Source of the DNA: Paenibacillus sp. MAHUQ-63
Lineage (GTDB): Bacteria; Bacillota; Bacilli; Paenibacillales; NBRC-103111
Direction of reading: 5' to 3'
Length of the DNA: 64,000 bases
NCBI RefSeq assembly: GCF_028765165.1
Contig: NZ_JARADB010000012.1
Location: forward strand, 17,093-81,092
Position numbers and translations under genes: made by a program. Each line of letters begins with the position of its first letter. Positions within the stretch are counted from its first letter, which is position 1. Shown here one piece after another: positions 9,189-18,532 of this stretch. Under the pieces are notes generated by a model. It was not told where the DNA came from, did not search any database, and saw only the letters and a list, made by a program, of their open reading frames with translations.

Positions 9189-9632
9189 ATGGATAACACT
9201 ATCCTCGGTACAACTTTGGTTTGTCAGATTGCAATGATCGTTCGCGATGTGGAGAAAGCAACTAGCCGCTTTGCCGAGCTCTTAGGCGTTCCGGCCCCTC
9301 CCATCATTATGGCGAATGAAGATGGAAAGGATACGGTCATCTACATGGGGCAGCCTACGGAAGGAAGGGTAAGACTGTCTTTCTTTCGCATGGAGAATAC
9401 GGTGATAGAATTTATTGAACCTACGGAAGACCCTACCACATGGAAGGATTTTCTTGAAACTAAGGGACCCGGCGTCCATCACATCGCATTCAAGGCGAAG
9501 AACAAAATGCTGGAAACAGCCTCCAAACTTGAGGAATTCGGCTTCCCGCTTATTCAACATGGCGATAAATATGCTTATGTGGAAAGCACGGACGATTTGG
9601 GCGTCATTCTGGAGCTTCTCGATATCGATTAA
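9189..9632 (+). CDS. VOC-family (glyoxalase-like) protein
   Basis: A 147-residue single-domain vicinal-oxygen-chelate protein. It opens with QIAMIVRDVEKATSRFAELLG and continues with GPGVHHIAFKAKN and the C-terminal GVILELLDID, a layout close to methylmalonyl-CoA epimerase and dihydroxyphenylpropionate-type VOC proteins. His in VHHIAF and Glu near the end could be metal ligands. It is the last gene before the terminator at 9647 and so probably completes the catabolic operon, perhaps epimerising or isomerising an intermediate. The reaction is not known. Confidence 0.82.
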   Translation: MDNTILGTTLVCQIAMIVRDVEKATSRFAELLGVPAPPIIMANEDGKDTVIYMGQPTEGRVRLSFFRMENTVIEFIEPTEDPTTWKDFLETKGPGVHHIAFKAKNKMLETASKLEEFGFPLIQHGDKYAYVESTDDLGVILELLDID

Positions 9633-9646
9633 AAGATATAGGAATG

Positions 9647-9675
9647 ATCCGCGGTTACCGCGGATTTTTTTATTT
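9647..9675 (+). terminator. Rho-independent terminator of the sugar operon
   Basis: The arms ATCCGCGG and CCGCGGAT form an 8-bp stem with a 3-base loop, followed directly by a run of T. It closes the operon that begins at 646. Confidence 0.92.
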
Positions 9676-9757
9676 TATAGAATACACGCGTACGAGCAAA
9701 TTCCTGTGCTAGAATAAGTAAAATGGACATTGATGCTGGACAGCGGGGGAACAGATA

Positions 9758-10705
9758 ATGAACAAGACGGATCGGCAGCTCGCCATCATGCTTGAGCTTC
9801 AGCGAAGTAAAGTGTTGAGAGCGGAAGATTTGGCGTCTACATTTGAGACTAGTGTTCGGACAATTTATCGAGATATACAGTCGCTAAGCGAAATGGGAGT
9901 TCCAATTCTTGGTGCTCCTGGGCAGGGTTACTCTCTAATGGAAGGATATTTCCTGCCACCGGTCGGGTTTTCCGTTGAAGAGGCCGTAGCCATGCTTATG
10001 GGGACTGACTTCATCGAACAGCGATTGGATGGTGATTACGCAGTTGTAGCTAAGGCGGCTCGCCGCAAAATTGAAGCTATTCTGCCGGAGCCCGTTCGCG
10101 GCGAGTCGACGCGCGTTCGGGAGACGATGCGGCTTCTTCAGGCCGGCGAGCCGGTAACCAGCTTGAGGGAAAAGGACAATCTCGGACTAGCGAGGCGGGC
10201 AATTATGGAACGCCGCAAACTACGAATGACGTATCTGAAAAAAATGCCGGAAACAGACGGCAATCGGAAGAGTACGCGTGAGGTCGCTCCTTACGGATTG
10301 GCGCTTGTTCAGGGAAATTGGATGTTGATTGCACATTGCGATTTGCGGCAGGAAATTCGGCATTTCCGGTTGTCGCGGATGACGGGGGTTACCGTCATGG
10401 AGGATCGCTTTCTCATACCCAATGGATTTAACCTGAACAACTACCGTCCGCTGGACGATCGTAACGAACGGGTAGTGATTCTGGCTAATCCTCAAATTGC
10501 GGATAAAATCACTGAGACTTGCCATTTCTATATGGAATCGACGGAGGAGCGGAAGGACGGTCTCATCGTCAACTTCCTCGTCCGGCAGCCGGAGGAGCTT
10601 CTGTCTTATATTCTCGGCTGGGGCGGGGATGTTGAGGTGCTGGAACCGGAGACTCTTCGACATCGGATTCGGGAAGAGGCTGAAAAGATGTTAAAACGCT
10701 ACTGA
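9758..10705 (+). CDS. YafY-type transcriptional regulator (HTH_11 plus WYL domain)
   Basis: A 315-residue regulator. Residues 1-60 form a DeoR-like winged helix (LRAEDLASTFETSVRTIYRDIQSLSEMGVPI). The middle and C-terminal part is a WYL domain, with segments such as RRKLRMTYLKK, EVAPYGLALVQGNWMLIAHC and FRLSRMTGV. WYL proteins sense nucleic acids or small ligands and often repress their own or neighbouring genes. It is monocistronic, with its own terminator overlapping the stop codon. The target is unknown; the DinB gene immediately downstream is one possibility. Confidence 0.92.
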   Translation: MNKTDRQLAIMLELQRSKVLRAEDLASTFETSVRTIYRDIQSLSEMGVPILGAPGQGYSLMEGYFLPPVGFSVEEAVAMLMGTDFIEQRLDGDYAVVAKAARRKIEAILPEPVRGESTRVRETMRLLQAGEPVTSLREKDNLGLARRAIMERRKLRMTYLKKMPETDGNRKSTREVAPYGLALVQGNWMLIAHCDLRQEIRHFRLSRMTGVTVMEDRFLIPNGFNLNNYRPLDDRNERVVILANPQIADKITETCHFYMESTEERKDGLIVNFLVRQPEELLSYILGWGGDVEVLEPETLRHRIREEAEKMLKRY

Positions 10706-10733
10706 CACGCTGTTGTCAGTAGCGTTTTGTTAT
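10695..10733 (+). terminator. Terminator overlapping the WYL regulator stop codon
   Basis: A 13-bp stem (AACGCTACTGACA with TGTCAGTAGCGTT) begins within the last codons of the gene and is followed by TTGTTAT. The stop codon lies in the stem. Confidence 0.88.
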
Positions 10734-10780
10734 ATTGGGATTGTAGCTAAGAAATGAATCAATGAGGAGTTGTTTGATAC

Positions 10781-11323
10781 ATGAGAAATACATCAGAAGC
10801 ATTACAAGCCTTTGAGGTGGTCGTAGGACGTTATTTAATCGAACTGGAAAGCTTCGATATGGAGCAGCTGTTAGCCAAACCGAGCGAGGAGGAATGGTCG
10901 ATTGGTCAAATGTACATGCATTTAATTCAATCGGCGCAATTCATGCATTTGCACAATGTGGATCTATGTTTGGCTGGAGGTGAAGCAACCGTAGACGCTG
11001 CGGAGGAAAAAACAGAGAGGGGCAAGGCTGCCTACGAAGTAGGAAGTTTCCCGCCTATTCGGATTCAGGTACCTGCTTCCCCGCAATACACGCCGCGACA
11101 GCCGGAGAGCAAGGAGCAGCTGACGGAAGGCTTTCGCGCTGTCGTGGAGCGGATGAAACGGACTGAACCTGTTGTGAGCCGAGTGTCCGAGAGCAAAAAG
11201 GTTGTTCATCCCGGATTCGGCGCACTGAACGCCCAAGAGTGGTTCTTGCTTGTCGACATGCATTACAGGCACCATCTATCGCAGCTGGAGCGCTTGAAAC
11301 ATGTTTCGGAATTGAAAGCATAA
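10781..11323 (+). CDS. DinB-family protein
   Basis: A 180-residue four-helix-bundle protein of the DinB/YfiT type. The N-terminal helix (LEAFEVVVGRYLIEL-like), the motif EEWSIGQMYMHLIQSA with a conserved His, and the C-terminal HYRHHLSQLERL supply three histidines that bind a divalent metal in this superfamily. The family includes damage-induced proteins and bacillithiol-dependent transferases; no specific activity can be assigned. A possible ribosome site GAGGAGTTG precedes the ATG. Confidence 0.85.
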   Translation: MRNTSEALQAFEVVVGRYLIELESFDMEQLLAKPSEEEWSIGQMYMHLIQSAQFMHLHNVDLCLAGGEATVDAAEEKTERGKAAYEVGSFPPIRIQVPASPQYTPRQPESKEQLTEGFRAVVERMKRTEPVVSRVSESKKVVHPGFGALNAQEWFLLVDMHYRHHLSQLERLKHVSELKA

Positions 11324-11502
11324 CATGCAGAGTGCTATTGACGGGCAAAGCCGCTGTTGGACTGGCGTCGTGTCTTAGCACCACATATGAAGGCTGCCGG
11401 TACAATTGGCAGTCTTTTTGTTCTGTTAGGCGGTACATTACGCATTCCAATATATGGTACAATGAATTCATTTCCTCTTTATTCTTCCGAAAGGAGCATT
11501 AG

Positions 11503-13167
11503 ATGGATATGGATCACAATCTTGAGTCGATTTTGGGCGAAATGAAACGGGAGATCGACCATTGGATAGCTTTTATTCATGATAAGAATGCGGAAAAAAT
11601 CGTGAAGCGGACCTCGCTGCAGGTGGGAATTCACGGTTATGCTCTGCTCGAATATGCCGCTGGCAGGGTGGATGTGACGGATGAGGAGCCCGCTTCTACG
11701 CTGCCGGAAGGCAATGCCGGTCCAATTGGCGAGTTCTTGACTGAGGAACAAGTGCGAGAGTGGATTGTGCCTGAACTCGCTTCTTATATGCGGCATAGAT
11801 TGAATGAGCTGCCGACAGCGGTCATCGATTATCAATTTACTTTTAACGGCAAATTTCGAACGAGGGAAGGCGAAGTTAACGTTCGGATTCTCGAATATGT
11901 CGACGAGACGAAGAAGACATATTTGCTGGAACAAATCTCCACTTACATCGCGGACAAGCTAACTGCCGGGAAATATCCCTCCAAACCCTTGGAGACGTTC
12001 TTCCTTTCCAGGCACTTGTTGGACGAGAGACTGTTTCCAAATGCGGATCCCGGGTGGATCATTTCCATTTTCGATCACATTCAACAAGTGAATAAAGGGA
12101 ACAAACATCTGGCAGAGCATCGGGGTAATCTGAGCGCGGCTTTGCGCAATTGGGTAGAGAAGCATTGGCTGCCCCGTTATTTCGATCCTATAGGGACAGA
12201 GTGGCAGAAGGAATATAAGAAAAAAAGCGATGCCCGACTTGAAAATACCGAGCAGGGGCCGATTGAACTCGTCCTCTATGCCGCGATATTGATTCTGAAA
12301 TACGCTCCCTCCTATAGTAGGAGTGAGGGTTTGGCTTATTTGAATTACGCGACCGAGATGGGGAGCGCGCTAGCGCAGCGTGTGAAGCAGGAAGGCAGCG
12401 GAACGTTCGCTAAGGAAGACGCCAGCTATCGCGACGAACGGATAGAATGCACAGCCAACGACGTGTTGGCCGAGGTGACCATCGCCATTAATCAGGAGAC
12501 GGAAGAGAGCTATGCGTGTGCACTGCGGTTCCTGACTCGCTTGTTAAGCTTGGGATTTCCGAAGAGCTATCAAATCAAGCTGAAATCTAGTATCAAGCAA
12601 TGGCTGCCAATCAAAGGGTTGGCGAAGTCGAGCACGCACCGCTTTTTTGCCAATGCCTTGGAATATCCGAATTTGCATCCTTTGCTGGAGATGTACGCCC
12701 GGGCGGCGATGGAAACATTCGAATGGTATTCGGATGCGGAAGGGGAAGCATGCTGCATGCCGGGCAGTTATGCGGTCTTCGGCCTTGGATTGGCGGATGA
12801 GGCTTATTTCCCATTAGTAGAGCAATATATGGAGAAGGTTGACGAAGAACACCAGTCCGTTCAGAACCACTTCACGGTAGCTCTGGCTGAGCGGCATGGC
12901 GTTCATGCAGAGACGATTCCTACGCTTGTGAAGTGCATGTTGTCTAGCACGGATTCGATGAAGGTGAAGATTAAGGCCGATATGGAAGACGATAGGAATC
13001 TCAAGAAGCTGTTCGATTACGTTCGCGGTCTTCAGCGCGATGAGGTGGAACAAATCATCTATTTGATCTGGGGAGGGACAGAGAAGCTGAAGAAGATAGC
13101 CGCCAAAGCCGAAGGTGATCGCGGAAAATGGCTCTCCGAACTCGCTCAGACCGCTAGCCGCGGGTAA
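11503..13167 (+). CDS. Uncharacterised 554-residue protein (possibly DUF6138)
   Basis: A long cytoplasmic protein rich in charged and aromatic helices, with no signal peptide or membrane segment. I do not recognise a catalytic motif. Length and segments such as SRHLLDERLFPNADPGW and AALRNWVEKHWLPRYFDP recall the DUF6138 family of Bacillales, but this is from memory and tentative. The start ATG has AAAGGAGC about 6 bases upstream. It is flanked by intergenic DNA and ends before a terminator at 13235, so it is probably transcribed alone. Confidence 0.75.
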   Translation: MDMDHNLESILGEMKREIDHWIAFIHDKNAEKIVKRTSLQVGIHGYALLEYAAGRVDVTDEEPASTLPEGNAGPIGEFLTEEQVREWIVPELASYMRHRLNELPTAVIDYQFTFNGKFRTREGEVNVRILEYVDETKKTYLLEQISTYIADKLTAGKYPSKPLETFFLSRHLLDERLFPNADPGWIISIFDHIQQVNKGNKHLAEHRGNLSAALRNWVEKHWLPRYFDPIGTEWQKEYKKKSDARLENTEQGPIELVLYAAILILKYAPSYSRSEGLAYLNYATEMGSALAQRVKQEGSGTFAKEDASYRDERIECTANDVLAEVTIAINQETEESYACALRFLTRLLSLGFPKSYQIKLKSSIKQWLPIKGLAKSSTHRFFANALEYPNLHPLLEMYARAAMETFEWYSDAEGEACCMPGSYAVFGLGLADEAYFPLVEQYMEKVDEEHQSVQNHFTVALAERHGVHAETIPTLVKCMLSSTDSMKVKIKADMEDDRNLKKLFDYVRGLQRDEVEQIIYLIWGGTEKLKKIAAKAEGDRGKWLSELAQTASRG

Positions 13168-13234
13168 TAGTCGCATGCGATGCGTCTTGTTGATTTCGCT
13201 TTCAACTGCGTGGAGGTTAGCGCGGACCAACGAA

Positions 13235-13266
13235 AGAGGCTCCGGATCAGCGGAAGCCTCTTTTTA
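13235..13266 (+). terminator. Terminator after the 554-residue unknown gene
   Basis: The arms AGAGGCTCCG and CGGAAGCCTCT pair with one bulged base and are followed by TTTTT. Confidence 0.85.
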
Positions 13267-13387
13267 CTGCGCTATCAATACCAAAAAACACTTGTTAATG
13301 ATTACCAAGCGGGATATGATAGTAAAATTATCGCTCTCTATCTATGAGTCTTAGCGTTTTCTTTTATCTTCAAAGGGGGAAATTTCA

Positions 13388-13891
13388 ATGATAATCCGTA
13401 TTTTAGAAGAATCTGATGCTAGTTTGTATCAAGTGTTACGCTTGAGTGCATTGAAGAGCAACCCGGAAGCTTTTGGGTCGACGTATGAAAGAGAAGTGAA
13501 ATTTTCTCTCGAAACCGTTGTTGAGCGGATGAAGCCCACGAAAGATAAGTTCGTACTTGGAGCCTTTGATCCTAATGGGACGTTAGTCGGAATTGTAGCC
13601 TTTGTAAGAGAAACTGGTCTGAAAACCGCTCATAAAGGCAACGTATTTGGCATGTATGTGGCACCCAACGTAAGAGGCATCCGCTTAGGAAAATTGCTAT
13701 TGCTTGAATTAGTTGCCAAAGCTAAACGTTGTACGGGGCTAGAACAAATAAATTTAGCAGTCCTATCCGATAATGAAATCGCCAAAAGATTATACAAATC
13801 CTTAGGATTCGAGGTCTACGGCGTAGAACATAATGCCTTAAAATATAACGGGCAGTATTACAGTGAGGATTTGATGGTGTTAAAGTTATAG
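13388..13891 (+). CDS. GNAT-family N-acetyltransferase
   Basis: A 167-residue acetyltransferase. The acetyl-CoA pyrophosphate-binding motif A is seen as GMYVAPNVRGIRLGKLLLLEL, followed by motif B INLAVLSDNEIAKRLYKSLGFEVYG. An AAAGGGGGAAA ribosome site precedes the ATG. The substrate cannot be predicted; the family modifies amino groups of metabolites, antibiotics or proteins. It stands alone between the terminator at 13266 and the kinase gene at 13994. Confidence 0.9.
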   Translation: MIIRILEESDASLYQVLRLSALKSNPEAFGSTYEREVKFSLETVVERMKPTKDKFVLGAFDPNGTLVGIVAFVRETGLKTAHKGNVFGMYVAPNVRGIRLGKLLLLELVAKAKRCTGLEQINLAVLSDNEIAKRLYKSLGFEVYGVEHNALKYNGQYYSEDLMVLKL

Positions 13892-13993
13892 TCTTACTGA
13901 CGTTTCCTAAACATAAATTTACGTGGAAGCGCTTTACTTCGTGCTTATGTGCGATAGCACACCATTCCTCCATCAAAGTGAGGTTATCCAGCT

Positions 13994-15799
13994 GTGAATA
14001 CATCCAAAATACAAGGTTCTACCGCCAAAACGTACCGCTTGAAATATCGGTTGATTCTCTATTTGTTTATTAGCTCTCTAACCCCGTTAATCCTTATCGG
14101 AAGTATCTCTTATTTCTCAATGTATGCGATCTTGCAAAATAAAGCAGAGGGTGGCGTGAAAAGCAATTTGCACCAGGTGCGGCTATCGCTTGAAGAGACG
14201 CTCGGTCAGCTGAATCATACGTCCCAACAGCTCGCCTTTGACGGCAGGGTCGGAAAAAGCTTGGAGTCTTATCTGTCCGCTGATTTATACGAGAAAAAAC
14301 AGCTTAGCGACGAGATCCGGAGCGCACTAAGTTTAATTCATTTTACGAACCCCACGCTGGGACTTATGTTCTATTATTTCGCGGAAGACAACCAGAAATT
14401 GTTCGAGAATTTCAATGTCCGGGAGGTAGACGATCTTAACAAGCTGCCGGTACTCATTCAATTCGATAAAATCACCTATATGGGTCCACACCTTTCCCTA
14501 AATCCGATCGACGGCAAACAAGTCCTGTCCATCCTACGCAAGGTAGAGCTGCCGGACCGTGATGACGTGTACGTGTACATTGAAACGAATTTTAAATTGG
14601 CGGAAAGCATCATTAAAGACGGCGATCAATTCGGCGGGCATCTCGTTCACCTGATCGCTGACCAAAATGGCCGCATTGTTTACAGCGAGAATCCCGATGA
14701 TTTTCCGCTAGGGATGGTCTATCTAGATAACAAAACAAACGATGGCCTAAAGAATAAGTTTTATATGTTTGAAGAAACCAGCAATCAATCATGGAAAATT
14801 ATTGCGGCCGTACCTAGATGGGTGTACAACCAAGAGGTTAACCGTTGGATGGAGCAATTCGCTTTCTTCGCAGTGTTAACGCTTACAACAAGCTGTTTTA
14901 TTGCCTGGTTGATTTGGAGAACCGTTTATCGACCGTTGAATTTGCTGAATACAGATATCCGGAGTGTTAAAAACAATCATGAAAATTTCCCAACAAGGCA
15001 ATCACAGATAACAGAGTTTGCCGTTATTTACAGGGAGTTTGCCGAGATGCGGAGCCGCATTGTCGAACTGATCGGAGAGGTGGAGCAGAACGAGAAGAGC
15101 AAAGCGCTGCTGGAGGTCGAGAAGCTAATGACGCAGATCAATCCGCATTTCATCCATAATACGCTCGATACAATCCGCTGGGTAGCCCGTGCAAACGGAC
15201 AGAAGGAGATTGACCGCCTTATATCCTCGCTGAACAAAGTGCTCCACTATAACCTTGGGAAAGGCGGAGTGGCGCGAATTAAAGACGAAATCGATGCCTT
15301 GAAAAATTATGTCGAGCTGCAGGGCATCCGTTATAACTTTCAATTTCATGTGAACATATCGGCCGATGCCGAAGCCCTTGAACTGTCGATTCCAAGGTTT
15401 ATTATGCAGCCTCTAGTCGAGAATGCGCTGTATCACGGGTTGGAGGACCAAGGCATTATTGAAGTCAGAGTGAAGGAAGACGGGAACATGCATGTCATGA
15501 TCGAAGTTAAGGACAATGGAGACGGAATGTCGCAGGAGGAGATCGATCGTTTAATGAGCGGGGGGACGGAGGAGAGAAAGGTCGGCATGGGAATCGGTCT
15601 GCAGTATGTATACCGAATGGTCAAGTTCCAATTCGGTGCGGATGCGAGTTTTCATATTCATAGCAGCATCGGAGCGGGAACAACGATCTCACTGCGTCTT
15701 CCGATCCCGAACCACCCGCTGAATAAGGCAGAAGACTACCTTCATACGCCTCTTGCACTTATGAGGCAGTCCTCTCTACAAAAAACTGCTAGGAGATGA
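13994..15799 (+). CDS. YesM-like sensor histidine kinase
   Basis: A 601-residue membrane kinase. A first transmembrane helix lies near residues 20-40 (LILYLFISSLTPLILIGSISY), followed by an extracytoplasmic sensor of about 250 residues and a second helix near 295-315. A short HAMP-like stretch leads to the His_kinase domain with INPHFIHNTLDTIRW, where His385 is the probable phosphate acceptor. The ATPase domain has NALYHGLE and a GMGIGLQY glycine box. The start is GTG. The response regulator follows after 7 bases and an importer after that, so the pair probably senses a carbohydrate and induces its uptake. Confidence 0.94.
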   Translation: MNTSKIQGSTAKTYRLKYRLILYLFISSLTPLILIGSISYFSMYAILQNKAEGGVKSNLHQVRLSLEETLGQLNHTSQQLAFDGRVGKSLESYLSADLYEKKQLSDEIRSALSLIHFTNPTLGLMFYYFAEDNQKLFENFNVREVDDLNKLPVLIQFDKITYMGPHLSLNPIDGKQVLSILRKVELPDRDDVYVYIETNFKLAESIIKDGDQFGGHLVHLIADQNGRIVYSENPDDFPLGMVYLDNKTNDGLKNKFYMFEETSNQSWKIIAAVPRWVYNQEVNRWMEQFAFFAVLTLTTSCFIAWLIWRTVYRPLNLLNTDIRSVKNNHENFPTRQSQITEFAVIYREFAEMRSRIVELIGEVEQNEKSKALLEVEKLMTQINPHFIHNTLDTIRWVARANGQKEIDRLISSLNKVLHYNLGKGGVARIKDEIDALKNYVELQGIRYNFQFHVNISADAEALELSIPRFIMQPLVENALYHGLEDQGIIEVRVKEDGNMHVMIEVKDNGDGMSQEEIDRLMSGGTEERKVGMGIGLQYVYRMVKFQFGADASFHIHSSIGAGTTISLRLPIPNHPLNKAEDYLHTPLALMRQSSLQKTARR

Positions 15800-15806
15800 T
15801 CCGGAG

Positions 15807-16613
15807 ATGATAAAAGTACTCGTTGTGGACGATGATCATTTGGTGCGTAAAGGCTTTATCTCGATGATGCCATGGCAGGAGAATAATCTCGAAGTCGTCG
15901 GTGAAGCGGGAAACGGTAAAAAGGCACTCGAGTTTCTAGAAAACCAGCAGGTAGACCTGCTGATCACGGATTTAGCGATGCCCCTCATGTCTGGCATCGA
16001 GCTCATGAGGCGCGTCAAAGAACAATATCCGGACATCTGCATGGTCGTGCTCACGTTTCATCAGGACTTCGAATGGATCCAGGAAGCCCTGCGCTTGGGC
16101 GCGTTGGACTACATTACAAAGGTGGAGCTCGAACACGAGCAGATGAACGAGGTGCTTCAGCGCATTGTGAATAAGATGAAGGAGCTGCATACCCGTAACG
16201 GAGAATTGAAAGTTCCGCATCCGGCAGGCCACGAATTCATTATGGATGCTGAGAGCCCTTATTCTTCCGAAGTGAAAGCGAGTATTCTAATGGCGGTCGA
16301 TATTATGCGTCAAGAACTGCAGGAAGAGCTTTACTTGCCCGAGATTGCTAAGCGGGTAAACATGAGCCGCAGTTATTTCAGCCGCTGTTTCCGCGATGTG
16401 GTGGGGAAAACGTTCAACGATTACATCCGGGAAGTGCGGGTGGATCATGCCAAAAAGCTGCTTAGCCAGACTGGGAAATCGATTAGCTGGGTTGCGACGC
16501 AGACGGGATACCCGAATGAAAAATATTTCGGCAAAGTATTTCGGGAAATCACAGGGATGCTGCCCAGTGAATTCCGTAAAACTCAGAGCGAGGTCGCAAA
16601 TCGTCCAAAGTAA
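15807..16613 (+). CDS. YesN-like response regulator (REC plus AraC helix-turn-helix)
   Basis: A 268-residue response regulator, shorter than many YesN proteins. The receiver domain has DDDH near residues 7-10, the phospho-acceptor Asp55 in LLITDLAMPLMSG and the conserved Lys in DYITKVELE. The C-terminal AraC-type domain contains LPEIAKRVNMSRSYFSRCFRDVVG and ISWVATQTGYPNEKYFGKVFREITG. It lies 7 bases after the kinase, and the AGGAGATGATCCGGAG stretch supplies its ribosome site. It is expected to activate the binding-protein operon at 16789. Confidence 0.94.
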   Translation: MIKVLVVDDDHLVRKGFISMMPWQENNLEVVGEAGNGKKALEFLENQQVDLLITDLAMPLMSGIELMRRVKEQYPDICMVVLTFHQDFEWIQEALRLGALDYITKVELEHEQMNEVLQRIVNKMKELHTRNGELKVPHPAGHEFIMDAESPYSSEVKASILMAVDIMRQELQEELYLPEIAKRVNMSRSYFSRCFRDVVGKTFNDYIREVRVDHAKKLLSQTGKSISWVATQTGYPNEKYFGKVFREITGMLPSEFRKTQSEVANRPK

Positions 16614-16724
16614 AGTGCAATTTTATCCAAAAGGCCTTCAAAGGATTGAAACACGAGATGATATGTGCCGGAATGCAAGATGAAATCTGCCCCCAACGGA
16701 ATCTAAATTCGATATGATGGAAGA

Positions 16725-16738
16725 GTAAAGCGGTTACA
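16725..16738 (+). promoter_or_regulatory. Possible cre (CcpA) site upstream of the second importer
   Basis: GTAAAGCGGTTACA agrees with the cre consensus TGWAANCGNTNWCA at 12 of 14 positions, with the first two bases deviating. It lies between the regulator gene and the importer binding protein, where carbon catabolite repression would be expected. Function is inferred. Confidence 0.4.
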
Positions 16739-16788
16739 TTTCGATCACAGGAAGTCTCTTTTCCAAAAGAACGTTCAGGAGGGGTAGT

Positions 16789-18435
16789 ATGAAAAAAAAG
16801 AATGCCATCATATCGCTGGTTGCTATGTCTCTTCTCCTATCGGCATGCACAAGCAATGACGGAGGGACTGGGAAAAGCGGTGAACAAGCGACGGCAGATA
16901 CGAACGTGAAGGTAGATCCATTCAAGATGCCGAATCCAATCGAGGTCACTACCTTCAAAAGTGTGAGCGCAGGAGCTAAACTGCCTGCCGGAGATACGGT
17001 AGAGAGCAATCAATACATGAAGTATGTCAAGGATAAAACGAATATCAGTTTTAAAATTTTATGGTACGCATCCGGTCAGGATTATGATCAAAAGATGAAA
17101 CTGGCTCTGGCGAGCAACGATCTCCCGGACATGATGATGGTCAATGAGCAAATGTTCCTGTCCCTTGCCGAAGCCGGACAAATCGAAGACTTAAGCAAGG
17201 TATATGAGAAATATGCCTCCCCGCTGACGAAGGAATTATATGCTTCCACGAATAACAAAGCGATTGAGAAAGCGACCTTCAAAGGCAAGCTAATGGGCAT
17301 TCCGAATATCAGCGTTCAGGCCGATGCGGCCAGTATGGCTTGGGTGCGTAAGGACTGGCTGGACAAATTGGGGCTGCAGCCGCCCAAGTCAATCGACGAT
17401 ATTGCCCTGTTTGCCAAGGCTTTCGCCGAGAAGGATCCGGACGGCAACGGCAAGGCGGATACCATGGGAATCGCCGGCTACGAGAATGCGTTGATGGTGC
17501 CTAACAAGGCGCAGCGTGGTGATTTCAAGGGCATATTCCAAGCGTTAGGGGCGTACCCTTCCCAGTGGATTAAGGACAGCTCGGGCAAAACCGTTTACGC
17601 CTCTATCTTACCTGAGACGAAGCAAGCGCTCGGCAAGCTGCGCGACATGTATGCCGCAGGAGCCATCGATAAGGAATTTGCCCTCCGCAAAGATCCCAAT
17701 GAGAACATCATCGCGGGTAAAGCGGGAATCTTCTTCGGGCCATGGTGGTCGGGCGGACTGGTTTCCGATGCGATCAAGAATAATCCGAAGGTTGATTTCG
17801 TTCCTTATTTGATCCCCGATGCCAAGGGAACTGTCAATACCCTGATGCTGCCAGTCAGCAACACTTTCATCGTCGTGAAAAAAGGGATGAAGAATCCTGA
17901 AGCGGCTATGATCTATGCCAACACGTTTATCGCCGCACAGCGTAAAGTCGATCCTGATGCGTTGAAGCTGGACTTCACGGTCAGTGCGGAATATTGGCCG
18001 ATTGGGAATGCAACCTACGACTATGCCGATGCGGTGGAGCGGAAAGCGGATCTACTCAAGAAGGCGCTTAGTAATCAAATCAAGCCGGAAGAGCTGAATT
18101 CGGAAATGAAGGAATTGTACAATAAGGCTGTGCGGGATAAGGCCAATCCGAAGGCGGATTTGAAGGACTGGTCGGGCTACTACGGTTACACGGTTCCGGC
18201 AGACTTGTTGAAGCAAAATCAGAATAAAGTTTTCAGTGAATATTCGGCGACAACCAAGACCATGGAAAGAAAATGGGCGAATTTGCAGAAGCTTGAGAAA
18301 GAAACATTCTTCAAAATCGTCATGGGTGAGCAGCCGCTCGATACGTTCGAAAAGTTTGTTGCCGATTGGAAGGCGCAGGGCGGCGATGAAATTACAAAAG
18401 AAGTTGCCGATGAAATCGCGAAAAGCAAGAAGTAG
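16789..18435 (+). CDS. Extracellular solute-binding lipoprotein, second importer
   Basis: A 548-residue lipoprotein. The signal peptide ends in lipobox LSAC with Cys20. The family-1 signature DPDGNGKADTMGIAGYEN is present, and the body resembles the first binding protein at 646. The ribosome site CAGGAGGGG is strong. It is followed by a hairpin and two permease genes. It would deliver a sugar or glycopeptide to the permeases under control of the YesM/YesN pair upstream. Confidence 0.94.
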   Translation: MKKKNAIISLVAMSLLLSACTSNDGGTGKSGEQATADTNVKVDPFKMPNPIEVTTFKSVSAGAKLPAGDTVESNQYMKYVKDKTNISFKILWYASGQDYDQKMKLALASNDLPDMMMVNEQMFLSLAEAGQIEDLSKVYEKYASPLTKELYASTNNKAIEKATFKGKLMGIPNISVQADAASMAWVRKDWLDKLGLQPPKSIDDIALFAKAFAEKDPDGNGKADTMGIAGYENALMVPNKAQRGDFKGIFQALGAYPSQWIKDSSGKTVYASILPETKQALGKLRDMYAAGAIDKEFALRKDPNENIIAGKAGIFFGPWWSGGLVSDAIKNNPKVDFVPYLIPDAKGTVNTLMLPVSNTFIVVKKGMKNPEAAMIYANTFIAAQRKVDPDALKLDFTVSAEYWPIGNATYDYADAVERKADLLKKALSNQIKPEELNSEMKELYNKAVRDKANPKADLKDWSGYYGYTVPADLLKQNQNKVFSEYSATTKTMERKWANLQKLEKETFFKIVMGEQPLDTFEKFVADWKAQGGDEITKEVADEIAKSKK

Positions 18436-18452
18436 TCGTATTTCATAAAGGC

Positions 18453-18488
18453 AAGAGAGCACCCCAGGCCAAGCGGTGGTGCTCTCTT
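18453..18488 (+). terminator. Intercistronic hairpin behind the second binding-protein gene
   Basis: The arms AAGAGAGCACC and GGTGCTCTCTT form an 11-bp perfect stem with a 14-base loop and only a weak T tail. It sits, as at 2351, between the binding-protein gene and the first permease, consistent with partial termination or message protection. Confidence 0.65.
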
Positions 18489-18532
18489 CATTAACCAGGA
18501 TTGTTATCTTAAATAGCAGAGGTGTGGACATC

